Shown here piece by piece: positions 8,888-18,104 of a stretch of 64,000 bases of DNA (the stretch's first letter is position 1; each line of letters starts with the position of its first letter). Source of the DNA: Clostridiales bacterium UBA6114. Lineage in GTDB: Bacteria; Bacillota; Clostridia; Oscillospirales; Butyricicoccaceae. The notes under the pieces were generated by a model. The model had not been told where the DNA came from, did not search any database, and worked only from the letters and a program-made list of their open reading frames with translations. The translations under genes and the position numbers were made by a program. The DNA lies in the NCBI GenBank assembly GCA_002423435.1, contig DIWE01000005.1, forward strand, positions 58,126 to 122,125. The letters are read 5' to 3'.

Positions 8888-10015
8888 ATGATCATCGGGA
8901 TACCGAAGGAGATCAAGGCGCAGGAAAACCGAGTGGCGATCACGCCGGCGGGAGTGGACGCGCTTGTAAGAGAGGGGCATGCCGTATACATCGAAAACAA
9001 CGCGGGCGTGGGCAGCGGCTTTTCGAATGAAGAGTATGAAAAGACCGGTGCAAAGATACTGGATACGGCGAAAGAAATATACGATACGGCGGAAATGATT
9101 ATCAAAGTCAAAGAACCCCTGAAAGCGGAGTTCGGTCTGCTGCACGAAGGGCAGATTCTGTTTACATATCTTCATCTCGCGCCTGATCCGGAGCAGACGG
9201 CGGCGCTTTTGGAGAAGAAGGTGACCGGCATCGCGTATGAGACCGTGCAGCTTTCTAACGGCGCGCTGCCGCTCCTCTCACCGATGAGCGAGGTTGCGGG
9301 AAAAATGTCGATACAGGTTGGGGCGCATCTGCTCGAGTCGATAAGCGGCGGGCGCGGGATGCTGCTCGGAGGAGTATCCGGCGTGGAAAAAGCGAAGGTC
9401 GCCGTGGTCGGCGGCGGGAACGTTGGCACAAACGCCGTTAAGATGGCGGTCGGTATGGGCGCGCAGGTCACCGTGCTGGACATATCCTTTGCGCGGCTCT
9501 CCTATCTTGACGATATCTTCGACGGCCGGGTGCTGACCTTAATGTCGAATCCGCTGAACATTGAAAAGGCTGTGGAGGATGCTGATCTGGTTGTCGGAGC
9601 GGTGCTGATTCCGGGCGCGAAGGCGCCGAAGCTTGTCAAGGAATACATGGTTAAAAAAATGAGGCCGGGCTCCGTGCTAGTCGATGTGGCGATCGATCAG
9701 GGCGGCTCGATCGAGACGATCGACCGGATCACAACGCATGAGGATCCGTATTTTATCAAGTACGGGGTGGTGCATTATTCCGTGGCAAATATGCCGGGCG
9801 CGGTGCCGAGGACGTCGACCTTCGCGCTGACAAACGCGACGCTTAAGTACGCGCTTCAGATTGCGGGCAAGGGCGCCGAGCGGGCGATGAGGGACAATCC
9901 GGCGCTTCGGAAAGGCCTGAATGTTTACAAAGGAAAGCTGACTTACAGATCCGTCGCCGAGGCGCAAGCGCTCCCATATACTCCCGCGGAGGAGCTTTTT
10001 GCCCAAATGAATTAA
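8888..10015 (+). CDS. ald: Alanine dehydrogenase
   Basis: This enzyme catalyses NAD-dependent interconversion of L-alanine with pyruvate and ammonia. The protein is 375 aa from the ATG at 8888 (GAAGGAA upstream), the usual family length. Visible marks are the N-terminal GIPKEIKAQENRVAITP, the active-site histidine in TYLHLAPD, the Rossmann motif VVGGGNVGTNA, and the conserved DQGGSIET segment with its catalytic Asp. It is last in the enzyme run. It would collect the pyruvate and ammonia, or alanine, produced by its neighbours. Confidence 0.95.
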   Translation: MIIGIPKEIKAQENRVAITPAGVDALVREGHAVYIENNAGVGSGFSNEEYEKTGAKILDTAKEIYDTAEMIIKVKEPLKAEFGLLHEGQILFTYLHLAPDPEQTAALLEKKVTGIAYETVQLSNGALPLLSPMSEVAGKMSIQVGAHLLESISGGRGMLLGGVSGVEKAKVAVVGGGNVGTNAVKMAVGMGAQVTVLDISFARLSYLDDIFDGRVLTLMSNPLNIEKAVEDADLVVGAVLIPGAKAPKLVKEYMVKKMRPGSVLVDVAIDQGGSIETIDRITTHEDPYFIKYGVVHYSVANMPGAVPRTSTFALTNATLKYALQIAGKGAERAMRDNPALRKGLNVYKGKLTYRSVAEAQALPYTPAEELFAQMN

Positions 10016-10152
10016 AATAAGTAGATACCTGTTGTTACAACCGATGGCTGAAAACGGACACTAATAGTTTATCTTAACTATTGATAAATTCTGACCTGAT
10101 TTTTTTTATTTTATCGTTTCTGTTCCCGGCTGTCCTCTTCGAATAAAAACAG

Positions 10153-10180
10153 AAAGGGCGCGTTGCAAAACGCGCCCTTT
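10153..10180 (-). terminator. Terminator of the BlaI/BlaR1-type operon
   Basis: A perfect 12-bp stem (AAAGGGCGCGTT with AACGCGCCCTTT) closes a GCAA tetraloop. The T-rich tract lies on the minus-strand side (CTGTTTTTATT), so it terminates the leftward sensor gene. It could also slow rightward readthrough from ald. Confidence 0.85.
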
Positions 10181-10213
10181 GCCCGCCTGACAGCAAGTAG
10201 AAACCGTACGGGC

Positions 10214-12442
10214 TCAGCCGGGCGAATTGTTGATTTGGGACGTGTTCGCCACGATATCGCCGCTGATAATATCGTATTCATATGTGCCGGATACCTCTTT
10301 CGCCCCTTCCTGAGCCGTCCAGCGATAATCGACGCGGACTGTTGTATCGTCCGGCCATTCCATGGCCTTGAAAATGGGGTCCGGGCGGTTTACAGCCGGC
10401 TGTGACGCGGCGTCGAGCTGCGCGGAGACGGTATCCATATCCGGCAGCTCGATGACCTTTCCGGTATCGGCGTCCACAATGAAGCATTCTCCCCAGGTCC
10501 TCGCTTCTCCGTATACGGCAACGTACCTGCTGCCGTTGCTCCACAGAAATTCCGCCCTGTAATACCCGCCTGCGTTCCACACCGTCGTTTCGTCCGAGCC
10601 CCGGATTACGCGCAGGCCCTCGTAGGGATACAGTCCGGCGGCGGTTATGCCTTTATTCGTACCATATGCCTCGGCCCGGTATGTTCCGTCCGGGGAATCC
10701 ACGCGCAGAGTTTCATTTTCCGGTATGGAAGGACCTGTGCGGCCGGCAATGTCGGAAAGGGAAAGATCCGTCTCCTGGAGCCTATACAGTCTCAAGAGTA
10801 TGTCGCCGCTGAAGTGGCCAAGCCACACCTCTGCGTCCATCTGGTAAAGCCTGTAATCGTCGCCGATATCGTATTCAATCCGCGACTGATAGCCGGAGAT
10901 GTCCACAGCCTCAGTCAAGAACATGCCGTCCCATTCGTCCGTGTCCACTTCCTTGGCCTGCCAGTCGGTCAGCGAATAATTTTTTTGTATCTCTCCGGTT
11001 TCCTCGTTTGCGATTGCGAAACCGTTCGGGTCGCATAGATAAAGCTGTCCGGTGCCTTCAATGGGATAGTAGGAAGTGGCAGGGTTCACATAAAGGCACT
11101 CATCAAAGGCGTAGACCGTTGACAAGGCATAAGCGCGCCTTACCCCGCCGGAACCGGCGTATATCTTGTATACTGCGACGCTTGCGTCCCTGTCGCTTCG
11201 ATATACCCCGATATACGGCTCCTCGATATAATATGTGTTCCCCTCGCCGTACAGGCATAACGTTCTTGTCTCGTTTTCAAGGATCAGTCTGACGATAAGA
11301 TAATTGTTTTTTGCCGGATAATCGTTTACAGATCGCCGCAGTGTTTTCCTTGCCCCGGACAGGGAGGATAAAACGCTCTCAATATCGCTGCCGTCTGTTA
11401 TAACGACAGGACCGAGACTTTCATATTCGTTGAATTGTTCCATATGCACGGACAGTACGGCGGATGCGCCGGGAAGCTCCAGTGTCTTTACCGGGTTTGC
11501 CAGCAGGAACAAAGCGGCGGCAACGCATGCGATACCCGCAACGGCGATTGCCCGGAACGCGGGCCTTTTATAGTTCAAAATGTTCCGTACGCGCCCTTTC
11601 ACGCCGCTTTCGCCGAAGGCCAGCGGGCTGCCCGCGAGAATGGGCCGTCCTGTGGCGAGGCGTGCGAGCACCGCAGAGTATCCGGCTCTGCCCTCCTCGT
11701 CAAGCTCCCGGGCCACCCGCTCGTCGCAGCTCATTTCCATGTCGAGGCACATGAGCCGGAAGGAAAGCCACATGATCGGGTTAAACCAATGTACGGACAA
11801 TGCGAGGAAGGCCAGAGGCTTTATAAGATAGTCCCGCCGTCCGATATGCGCGCGCTCATGCAGGAGGACATACCCGCGCTCGGCCTCCGGCAAGCCGACC
11901 GGCAGATAGATGCGGGGCTTTGCCAAGCCGCATACGAATGGAGATAGAATTGCGTCCGTCTCGAACACGTTGCCGTGGAATAAAGTCGCGTCGGATAACC
12001 GTCGCTTTAGAAGCACGTAAGAGGTTATGCTGTATACGAGCATTGCGGCAACACCGAGGAGCCATATAAAGGTGGCAATCGCCGCGGGAGCCTCCAATGG
12101 GTCGGCGACCAGCTGTTCCTCCCCCTGCGGCAGGGATCTGTTGACCGCTCCGCTTAAGTCCGGGATGACCAGATCGACCTGCGGTGATGCCGTGTGCGCG
12201 ATGTTCCCGGGAATATAGGAGACTGCGCCGCTTTCTGCCGCCGGCGCGCCGATACCGCCCAGGAGGGAGAACGCCGATGAAAAGGAAAACGGGCAGACGA
12301 GCCGAAAAAGCACCACGCCCCAAAGCGCGTATGAGATCCACTTCGGCGCTTTCCTGAGCAGGAGTCGCATAATGATAACCGCTATCGCCACAAACGTTGC
12401 GGTGATGCTCATATTGAGTATTTTGAAAATCAGCGCGTACAT
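10214..12442 (-). CDS. BlaR1/MecR1-type M56 membrane metalloprotease sensor
   Basis: This 742-aa membrane protein has several N-terminal hydrophobic segments and the gluzincin motif LLHERAHIGRRD near residue 190, with the downstream acidic partner in CDERVARELDE. In the BlaR1/MecR1 family ligand binding outside triggers this protease inside, which inactivates the BlaI-type repressor. A further membrane segment lies near residue 300 (AVAGIACVAAALFLL). The external half after it shows no transpeptidase-type SxxK/KTG set that I can find, so the signal is probably not a beta-lactam bound covalently. The start codon shares one base with the repressor stop (TAATG), which couples translation of the two proteins. 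Confidence 0.87.
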   Translation of the reverse strand: MYALIFKILNMSITATFVAIAVIIMRLLLRKAPKWISYALWGVVLFRLVCPFSFSSAFSLLGGIGAPAAESGAVSYIPGNIAHTASPQVDLVIPDLSGAVNRSLPQGEEQLVADPLEAPAAIATFIWLLGVAAMLVYSITSYVLLKRRLSDATLFHGNVFETDAILSPFVCGLAKPRIYLPVGLPEAERGYVLLHERAHIGRRDYLIKPLAFLALSVHWFNPIMWLSFRLMCLDMEMSCDERVARELDEEGRAGYSAVLARLATGRPILAGSPLAFGESGVKGRVRNILNYKRPAFRAIAVAGIACVAAALFLLANPVKTLELPGASAVLSVHMEQFNEYESLGPVVITDGSDIESVLSSLSGARKTLRRSVNDYPAKNNYLIVRLILENETRTLCLYGEGNTYYIEEPYIGVYRSDRDASVAVYKIYAGSGGVRRAYALSTVYAFDECLYVNPATSYYPIEGTGQLYLCDPNGFAIANEETGEIQKNYSLTDWQAKEVDTDEWDGMFLTEAVDISGYQSRIEYDIGDDYRLYQMDAEVWLGHFSGDILLRLYRLQETDLSLSDIAGRTGPSIPENETLRVDSPDGTYRAEAYGTNKGITAAGLYPYEGLRVIRGSDETTVWNAGGYYRAEFLWSNGSRYVAVYGEARTWGECFIVDADTGKVIELPDMDTVSAQLDAASQPAVNRPDPIFKAMEWPDDTTVRVDYRWTAQEGAKEVSGTYEYDIISGDIVANTSQINNSPG

Positions 12443-12810
12443 TACGGCCTCCTTCGGTACTCTTCGAGCATTCTTTCGATCTCGCGGGTCTCCTCATTAC
12501 TCACCGTTCCTCCGTCGAGAAACGCCGCGACGAACTTCGGCAGGGAGCCGTCGAAGCTGCGGTCAAGCATCTGCCGCCCTTCGGCGCGCCGCGCCTGCTC
12601 GCGGTCAATGAGCGCGGTCACGACGGTGTCTGCGCTTTTCAGATATCCTTTCTCGCATAGACGCTTGATGACGGTATAAGTCGTTGTGCGTTTCCATCCA
12701 AGTCTCGCCTCCACTAGGCGGCACAGCTCCGGCGACGCGATTGGCTGCGCATCCCACACAATATCCAGCAGACGGTAATCCGCATTGCTGAGTGTAATCT
12801 CGTTATCCAT
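12442..12810 (-). CDS. BlaI/MecI/CopY-family repressor
   Basis: This 122-aa winged-helix repressor has the family start (LSNADYRLLDIVWDAQPIAS), a recognition helix region KRTTTYTVIKRLCEKGYL, and a C-terminal dimerisation part. GGAGGTC sits nine bases before the ATG. In the family a dimer blocks its own promoter until the co-transcribed protease sensor cleaves it. The promoter and a matching dyad lie directly upstream. Regulated genes beyond its own operon are not visible. Confidence 0.92.
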   Translation of the reverse strand: MDNEITLSNADYRLLDIVWDAQPIASPELCRLVEARLGWKRTTTYTVIKRLCEKGYLKSADTVVTALIDREQARRAEGRQMLDRSFDGSLPKFVAAFLDGGTVSNEETREIERMLEEYRRRP

Positions 12811-12834
12811 ACGGGGGACCTCCAGTCGATACTT

Positions 12835-12876
12835 TTAGACTGAATCCAGTCTAACACATTAGACTGGCGATGTCAA
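12835..12876 (-). promoter_or_regulatory. Promoter and autoregulatory operator of the BlaI/BlaR1-type operon
   Basis: On the minus strand a consensus -35 TTGACA (12871-12876) and a -10 TAGACT (12848-12853) are 17 bp apart. A perfect dyad TTAGACTG-AATC-CAGTCTAA (12835-12854) covers the -10, and a third TTAGACTG half-site lies at 12859-12866 inside the spacer. This is where a BlaI-type dimer would block RNA polymerase. Confidence 0.8.
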
Positions 12877-12997
12877 ATAAGAATGACAAATTGCCGGGAC
12901 GGTAAGGCGGGCGGTTTCCGATCGGATTCTTTTGGGATTATTTAAATCTTTTGGATCCTCCGTTAAAAACAATTGAGGATGGTTCACTAATATATTG

Positions 12998-13034
12998 CAT
13001 ACGTATGGACTTTTTCGACCGGTTGTTATATAAT
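12998..13034 (+). promoter_or_regulatory. Promoter of the LacI gene with operator copy 1
   Basis: The palindrome CATACGTATG (12998-13007) overlaps a weak -35 TGGACT (13006-13011), which is 17 bp before a perfect -10 TATAAT (13029-13034). Transcription from here would leave a leader of about 260 nt before lacI. The same palindrome recurs at 14484 and 21368, supporting autoregulation by the LacI protein. Confidence 0.7.
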
Positions 13035-13302
13035 ACAAATAATCAGGGAATATCTTCGCTGACATTTATAAAATCACGATTTACCCTCCGGGCACGGGAC
13101 TTATAATGCGGCTGCTGCCATTTACGGCGGATGAACTTGTGGGGAGGGATCTTCGCGGAGGCTTGGAAAACAATGTAATTATTGTATATTTCATATTTAT
13201 ATGATATAAAAAGAGATAACTAATAGTACTTTACTGCGGCTAAGTATTGCCGGTAATTGGAGCCTCGGGATCGCCTCCATTTCTCGTTAAAAAGGATAAT
13301 AG
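13035..13302 (+). other. Leader between the lacI promoter and start codon
   Basis: This leader contains a 32-codon open frame at 13106-13204 (MRLLPFTADELVGRDLRGG and onward) without a good ribosome site. I cannot assign it; it may be a decayed gene end. No terminator or riboswitch was recognised. Confidence 0.3.
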
Positions 13303-14313
13303 ATGATGACTTCAAAAGAATTGGCCAAGATGCTTGGCGTTCACCAGTCCACAATTTCAAGGGCTCTGAATGACAGCCCTCTGGTTGCAGAAAAAACCAA
13401 AAAATACATCAAGGAAAAAGCGGAAGAACAGGGCTTTGTGCTGAACAGCCAGGCACAAAGTCTTAAAACAAACAAGACCAGGATTATCGGGATCTTGTTT
13501 CCGGTCTTCTTTGAGAGCCTGAGCAAAAACTTAATGTTCACTTACATTTATGATGTCATACAGAAGGAATTGATTCAGAAGGATTACGATATCATGGTAA
13601 TCTATGATTACGGAGTGGCTTCGGGGATCAATGTGTTGGAACGAATCGTAAAAAGCCAGAAGGTGGATGGTTTTGTTAATTTACGTCCGTTTCTGTCCGA
13701 TAAAGAAATTGAGCTTATCGAGCAATATCAGGTTCCCTTTGTAACGATGTTTAATGCAGAGCAAAACAGCAACAAACTCCACGAGTTCATGGTAGATGAG
13801 TTCTCCGCAGGTTTCCAGGTCGGGGCTTATTTGGGAATGCAGACGGAATGGGAATATGTCTATGTTTCACTGCCGATAGATCAGAAAAACTCCCATGCCC
13901 GGTTGGAAGGGTATAAGAGAGGATTGGAAAGCGTCGGAAAGCAGTTGACGAAAATTATCACTTGTGAACTTTCGACAAAAGATGCCTACCGTGCCGTGAC
14001 CGGGGAGAAAGACTGGTTTAAGACACACAAAGCGGCAAGCTATGTATATAACGATATGCTTGCGCTGGGCGTCGTGCAGGCGCTTAAAACCATGGGAATC
14101 GATATTCCGGGACAAGCCCAGATTATCGGCATGGATGATATCCCAATTACGACATGGCTTCCTCCGCACATCAGTACTATGCGTGCTCCGATTAATGCGA
14201 TTGTCAGAGATGGGTGTTTGCTGCTGTGTAGGCTGATCGACGGGGAAACGGTTCCTCCGAAAACGAGAATCTACCAATCCTCGCTTGTTCACAGAGACAC
14301 GACAAAAGGATAA
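13303..14313 (+). CDS. LacI-family transcriptional regulator of the sulfatase/transport locus
   Basis: This 336-aa regulator has the LacI helix-turn-helix at its N terminus (TSKELAKMLGVHQSTISRAL) and hinge ALNDSPLVAEKTKKYI, followed by a periplasmic-binding-protein-like sensor (RIIGILFPVF through VHRDTTKG). AAAGGA lies upstream; ATG ATG allows starts at 13303 or 13306. A strong terminator follows. The repeated CATACGTATG palindrome in front of this gene, the sulfatase at 14675 and the SLH protein at 21476 is the natural candidate operator. The inducer is probably a sugar released from the glycan substrate. Confidence 0.92.
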   Translation: MMTSKELAKMLGVHQSTISRALNDSPLVAEKTKKYIKEKAEEQGFVLNSQAQSLKTNKTRIIGILFPVFFESLSKNLMFTYIYDVIQKELIQKDYDIMVIYDYGVASGINVLERIVKSQKVDGFVNLRPFLSDKEIELIEQYQVPFVTMFNAEQNSNKLHEFMVDEFSAGFQVGAYLGMQTEWEYVYVSLPIDQKNSHARLEGYKRGLESVGKQLTKIITCELSTKDAYRAVTGEKDWFKTHKAASYVYNDMLALGVVQALKTMGIDIPGQAQIIGMDDIPITTWLPPHISTMRAPINAIVRDGCLLLCRLIDGETVPPKTRIYQSSLVHRDTTKG

Positions 14314-14328
14314 ATATAACTGAAGCAG

Positions 14329-14370
14329 GAAACCGCCCGATAACGCCGGGCGGTTTCTTTGGTTTTTATT
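14329..14370 (+). terminator. Terminator after lacI
   Basis: A perfect 11-bp stem GAAACCGCCCG/CGGGCGGTTTC (14329-14339 and 14347-14357) is followed by TTTGGTTTTTATT. It separates lacI from the sulfatase promoter. Confidence 0.88.
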
Positions 14371-14447
14371 TAAGAAATAGATTTGTGCAGCTTTGCCATA
14401 AAATTACAATTGAATATATACGTAATGCTGAAAAATGACTTGTAGTC

Positions 14448-14493
14448 TTGACATCGCACAGTAATTGTAGTAAAAAGGTATTACATACGTATG
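14448..14493 (+). promoter_or_regulatory. Sulfatase promoter with operator copy 2
   Basis: The -35 is TTGACA (14448-14453) and the -10 TAAAAA (14471-14476), with 17 bp between. CATACGTATG (14484-14493) sits right at the expected transcription start, a classic repression position. A leader of about 180 nt with no recognised element leads to the sulfatase ATG. Confidence 0.72.
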
Positions 14494-14674
14494 CAAATCT
14501 GTTGGCACCAGTTGCTGGATCATAGTTTTCATCGAGTAGATTTAAGACCTTCAAATTATGCCCGTAAAACGTTTCCAAGACAGGAGGGATATTGCGGCGA
14601 TGGAATTTGTCGGACTGTGCAGTCAGATTACAGAGTGAATCAAATGGTGCCAAAGAACGAGAAGAGGTATCTGA

Positions 14675-16132
14675 ATGAGAGTAATTATGGTGATGTTCGA
14701 TTCACTTAACCGCAAATTTCTTTCAAGCTATGGCTGTGAACAGTCTGTAACGCCGAATTTCCAGAGACTTTCCGAGCTGACGGTCACATTTGACAACTTT
14801 TATGGGGGGAGCCTGCCTTGTATTCCCGCCCGCCGGGAGCTGCAGACGGGCAGATACAATTTTCTACATAGAAGCTGGGGACCGATGGAACCATTTGATG
14901 ATTCTCTGCCGCAGATTTTGAGCAATCACGGGATCTATACACATTTAGTAACAGATCATTGCCATTACTGGCAGGAAGGCGGGAGCACCTACCATACGAG
15001 ATTCTCCAGCTGCGATTTTATCCGTGGGCAGGAGGGAGATTTTTGGTACGGTGATGCAGCCGGTTTTACCAGAAATCTTGATCTGCGCCGACAAGATGCC
15101 ATCAACCGGTTGTATATGCCGGAAGAGTCCGATTGTCCCCACGCGCGCACGTTCCGATCGGGACTGTGCTTCTTGGAAAAAAATGTAGAAAATCAAAATT
15201 GGTTTCTCCAACTGGAATACTTTGATCCCCATGAACCATATTTTGCGCCGCAAAGATTCAGGGAAATGTACGGGGCAAGGGAAGACGGATTGGATTGGCC
15301 ATATTATGGGAAGGTTAGCGACAGAACACGAATTGAAGATGCGCGACTCCATTATATGGCACTGGTTACCATGTGCGATGAATATCTTGGAAAGATCCTG
15401 GATTTTATGGACAGCAATCATATGTGGAATGATACGATGCTGATCGTAAACACCGATCATGGTTTCCTGTTAGGTGAGCACAGCTATTTCGCCAAAAATT
15501 ATATGCCATGCTACGATGAAATTGTACATATACCGTTTTTCATTTGGGATCCAAGGACGGGTAGGCGGAACGCCCGCTGCAGCAACCTTGCACAAACGAT
15601 TGACATTGCACCGACAATCCTTGATTATTTCGGAATAAAGCCGACCAAGGATATGCAGGGACTCAGCCTAGGGGAGGCAGCTGCAAATGGCGGACCTGCG
15701 CGGGATTACGCTCTGTTCGGCTGTTTTGGAAAACATGTCAATATCACAGATGGGCGCTATGTTTATATGCGCAGTGCCAAGCGCGATGTGCCGCTGAACA
15801 ATTATACGATCGTACCGCTTAATATTTTAACACCCTTTTCTCTTGAGGAGCTGCAGCAGTCCGAGATTACACCGCCCGATGCGTTTGGGTTTTCCAAGGG
15901 CATTCCGTTGCTGAAGATTCCAACATGCGATACAACCGCGCCCGACAATTCCATATATTCATACAGCAAGCACAAGTCTTTCGGCGATTTGCTGTTTGAT
16001 CTGCAAACGGATCCGGCCCAGGAGTCCCCAATTGATGCTCCGGAGGTTGAGCAGCGCCTGATTTGTAAGATGAGAGAAATGATGGCGGAAAATGAAGCCC
16101 CGTCTGAACAGTTGGAACGGATGGGCTTATGA
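14675..16132 (+). CDS. Cys-type sulfatase (arylsulfatase fold), first copy
   Basis: This is a sulfate-ester hydrolase of the alkaline-phosphatase fold, 485 aa. The active-site signature CIPARRELQTG near residues 49-59 is the CxPxR motif whose cysteine is converted to formylglycine; the enzyme at 29241 can do this without oxygen. MVMFDSLN and NTDHGFLLGEH supply the metal-binding acidic residues and histidine. There is no signal peptide, so it acts in the cytoplasm on an imported sulfated sugar or acid. GAGG precedes the ATG, and a LacI-type operator covers its promoter. The natural substrate is unknown. Confidence 0.9.
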   Translation: MRVIMVMFDSLNRKFLSSYGCEQSVTPNFQRLSELTVTFDNFYGGSLPCIPARRELQTGRYNFLHRSWGPMEPFDDSLPQILSNHGIYTHLVTDHCHYWQEGGSTYHTRFSSCDFIRGQEGDFWYGDAAGFTRNLDLRRQDAINRLYMPEESDCPHARTFRSGLCFLEKNVENQNWFLQLEYFDPHEPYFAPQRFREMYGAREDGLDWPYYGKVSDRTRIEDARLHYMALVTMCDEYLGKILDFMDSNHMWNDTMLIVNTDHGFLLGEHSYFAKNYMPCYDEIVHIPFFIWDPRTGRRNARCSNLAQTIDIAPTILDYFGIKPTKDMQGLSLGEAAANGGPARDYALFGCFGKHVNITDGRYVYMRSAKRDVPLNNYTIVPLNILTPFSLEELQQSEITPPDAFGFSKGIPLLKIPTCDTTAPDNSIYSYSKHKSFGDLLFDLQTDPAQESPIDAPEVEQRLICKMREMMAENEAPSEQLERMGL

Positions 16133-16472
16133 CAAGACGGCCGCCTGAAGGCAATAGAAAAGGCTGGCACGCGCGTCTTGCGCCGATGTCGTTTCCATTA
16201 TTTTATTGGGGGGGCTCCAACTCAAGAATATGTCAGAAAAAGACCTCTTTCGATCTAATTCGCTGACGAAATAAGTATATTTTGTTATTAATACCACCGC
16301 GCATATTCGATCATATGACAACAAAGCTGAAAATGAAAACCATAAGCAAACCCGCAGATTCGAGTTTGCAAGGCAACTGTCAAGCTGTTGATAAGCGCCT
16401 GAAAAATGGGGAAAAGGCTCTGCTCAATAACGGACAATGCCTGATTATAAAATATTAACGGGAGGAATAGAA
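16133..16472. other. Intergenic region before the transporter genes
   Basis: About 340 nt without a credible gene. I see no operator palindrome like those at 12998, 14484 and 21368 and no clear T-tract terminator. The transporter may be reached by readthrough from the sulfatase or have an unrecognised promoter. Confidence 0.4.
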
Positions 16473-17522
16473 ATGAAAAAGTTCATCACTGTGTTACTCG
16501 CGCTGTCCATGGTAGTTTGCATGTTTGCTGGCTGCAGCGGCGAAGCCCCGTCCGAAAGCACCGCCGCTACCGCTACCACCACCGAAACGGAATCTGCGGC
16601 AGAGTCTGCAACTAAGACTGCGGCAGAAGCCAATTGGCCGACAGGCCCCGTCAGTATTTTTGTGGCTGCACAGGCCGGATCAAATCTGGACATCAAAGCC
16701 CGTCTTGTTGCAAAGTATCTGACCAATGAGCTTGGGCAATCAGTTGTCGTTGAAAACCGCAACGGCGCGGGCGGCATTACTGCCTGTACGCAGTTCCTTT
16801 CCGAAAAGCCAAATTCCAATTCAATCCAATATTTCGCCGCAGCTTACCTGTGCGTTGCGCCGATCTATAACAAAATTGAGTATAAATCGGAGGACTTTAT
16901 TCCGGTGTCCGGTCTGGACACCGTTGAGAACGGCTTCTTTGTCAGCTCAAAATTGGGTATCAAGTCTCTGGATGGTCTGAAAAAATACGGACAAGGCCGC
17001 ACTGTAAAATTTGCAAGTACCGGCACCGGCAGCGACACGTTCCTTCTTTCCAAAATCTTGATGGATGAACTCGGCCTGCAGTCCGACAGTATCAACGGAA
17101 ATGGTTTCCCCGATTCTCTTATTAATGTCATTTCCGGCAACGCGGAGGTCTGCTACTGCGCTTTGAGCACGGCCAGCCAGTATGTGAAAGATGGCTCAAT
17201 TATTCCTCTCGCCGTTTACAGCACCGATGATTACACCGGATATGCCGATATGGGTTATCCTGAGGTTAAGTCTTTGAAGAACCAGGGCTACGACATAGAG
17301 TATTCAACTATTACATGGTTTTCCCTGCGTGCGGGAACGGATGCCGCAGCCGTCGAGAAACTCGCTGGCGTACTGGAAAAGGTGTATGCAAATCCTGAGT
17401 TTCAGGCTGAACTCACTAAAGCCGGATTTTATATGATGGAGGATACTTCCACTGCCGCGGTCTCTGCGAGAGTGGATAAAATGATTACGGACTGTGCGGG
17501 ATTTGCCGAACGCATAGGCTGA
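16473..17522 (+). CDS. tctC: TctC-type substrate-binding lipoprotein of a tripartite tricarboxylate transporter
   Basis: This is an extracytoplasmic solute receptor of 349 aa. The start at 16473 has GGGAGGAA upstream and gives a signal peptide ending in a lipobox (MFAGCS), so the protein is a lipoprotein anchored outside the membrane. After an Ala/Thr/Glu-rich linker the family fold begins at NWPTGPVSIFVAAQAGSN and includes VVENRNGAGGITA, the carboxylate-binding loop region. Related receptors bind citrate and other organic acids. Its location between sulfatases suggests a sulfated or uronic-acid-type ligand, which is inference. A hairpin separates it from tctB. Confidence 0.9.
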   Translation: MKKFITVLLALSMVVCMFAGCSGEAPSESTAATATTTETESAAESATKTAAEANWPTGPVSIFVAAQAGSNLDIKARLVAKYLTNELGQSVVVENRNGAGGITACTQFLSEKPNSNSIQYFAAAYLCVAPIYNKIEYKSEDFIPVSGLDTVENGFFVSSKLGIKSLDGLKKYGQGRTVKFASTGTGSDTFLLSKILMDELGLQSDSINGNGFPDSLINVISGNAEVCYCALSTASQYVKDGSIIPLAVYSTDDYTGYADMGYPEVKSLKNQGYDIEYSTITWFSLRAGTDAAAVEKLAGVLEKVYANPEFQAELTKAGFYMMEDTSTAAVSARVDKMITDCAGFAERIG

Positions 17523-17561
17523 TTCCATAGCTCATATTTTGGATCGACAATAATGGATAGC

Positions 17562-17595
17562 GACATGGCCTTTTCCTAACCGAAAGGGCTATGTC
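17562..17595 (+). terminator. Intercistronic hairpin between tctC and tctB
   Basis: A 14-bp stem (GACATGGCCTTTTC with GAAAGGGCTATGTC, two G-U pairs) closes a 6-nt loop. No T-tract follows, so it more likely protects the upstream mRNA or attenuates, giving more binding protein than membrane subunits. Confidence 0.6.
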
Positions 17596-17621
17596 ATCAT
17601 TATTGAGGGGAAGAGGCGTAT

Positions 17622-18086
17622 ATGAAAAAAATAGCTTTGAAAAAGAATCTGACTTCAGGTATTATTGCCGTTATTTTCGGTGTTGTTTTGTGGGTTATGC
17701 TTCCCTATTGCATTAAGTCCGGCGTGAACAGTGTTACGTCGGCAGTTGGCCCGGAGTATATACCGAAGATCATCCTGGCGGTTACGACTGCCTGCGGTAT
17801 CGGCCTGATTTTTACCAGTATTGTTCTGAAAAAGGATGAAACCGTTGATATTGAGCTGAAATCCGAGACCCGCGCTTTGATCTATATGGTGTTGCTCATA
17901 GTTTATGTTTTGCTTTTACCGCATATCGGCTATCTGATTTCTTCGATGGCGTTTGCAGGGGTTTCGTTGCTTGTCATGCAATGCAGGAAAGCAAGTTACT
18001 ACATATTTGCGGAGATTTTGGTTGTTCTGATATTCATCGGCTTTAAATATGGCTTATCTGTTTCGCTTCCAACAATATGGTTATGA
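17622..18086 (+). CDS. tctB: TctB-type small membrane subunit of the tripartite transporter
   Basis: This 154-aa protein has four hydrophobic segments (about residues 13-30, 46-65, 85-102 and 130-150), the usual size and topology of TctB. GAGGGG lies upstream of the ATG. It follows the binding protein and precedes the large permease by 18 nt, the standard tctCBA order. It has few conserved residues; the call rests mainly on topology and gene order. Confidence 0.82.
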   Translation: MKKIALKKNLTSGIIAVIFGVVLWVMLPYCIKSGVNSVTSAVGPEYIPKIILAVTTACGIGLIFTSIVLKKDETVDIELKSETRALIYMVLLIVYVLLLPHIGYLISSMAFAGVSLLVMQCRKASYYIFAEILVVLIFIGFKYGLSVSLPTIWL

Positions 18087-18104
18087 GATGCGGAGGGTAG
18101 ATAA

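Noticed and set aside
10214..12442. Beta-lactam resistance operon
   Set aside because: No beta-lactamase or penicillin-binding target gene is adjacent, and the sensor lacks visible transpeptidase motifs.
12859..13065. A 68-residue minus-strand frame upstream of the repressor gene
   Set aside because: It overlaps the repressor promoter, its spacer half-site and the lacI promoter, and has no protein character.
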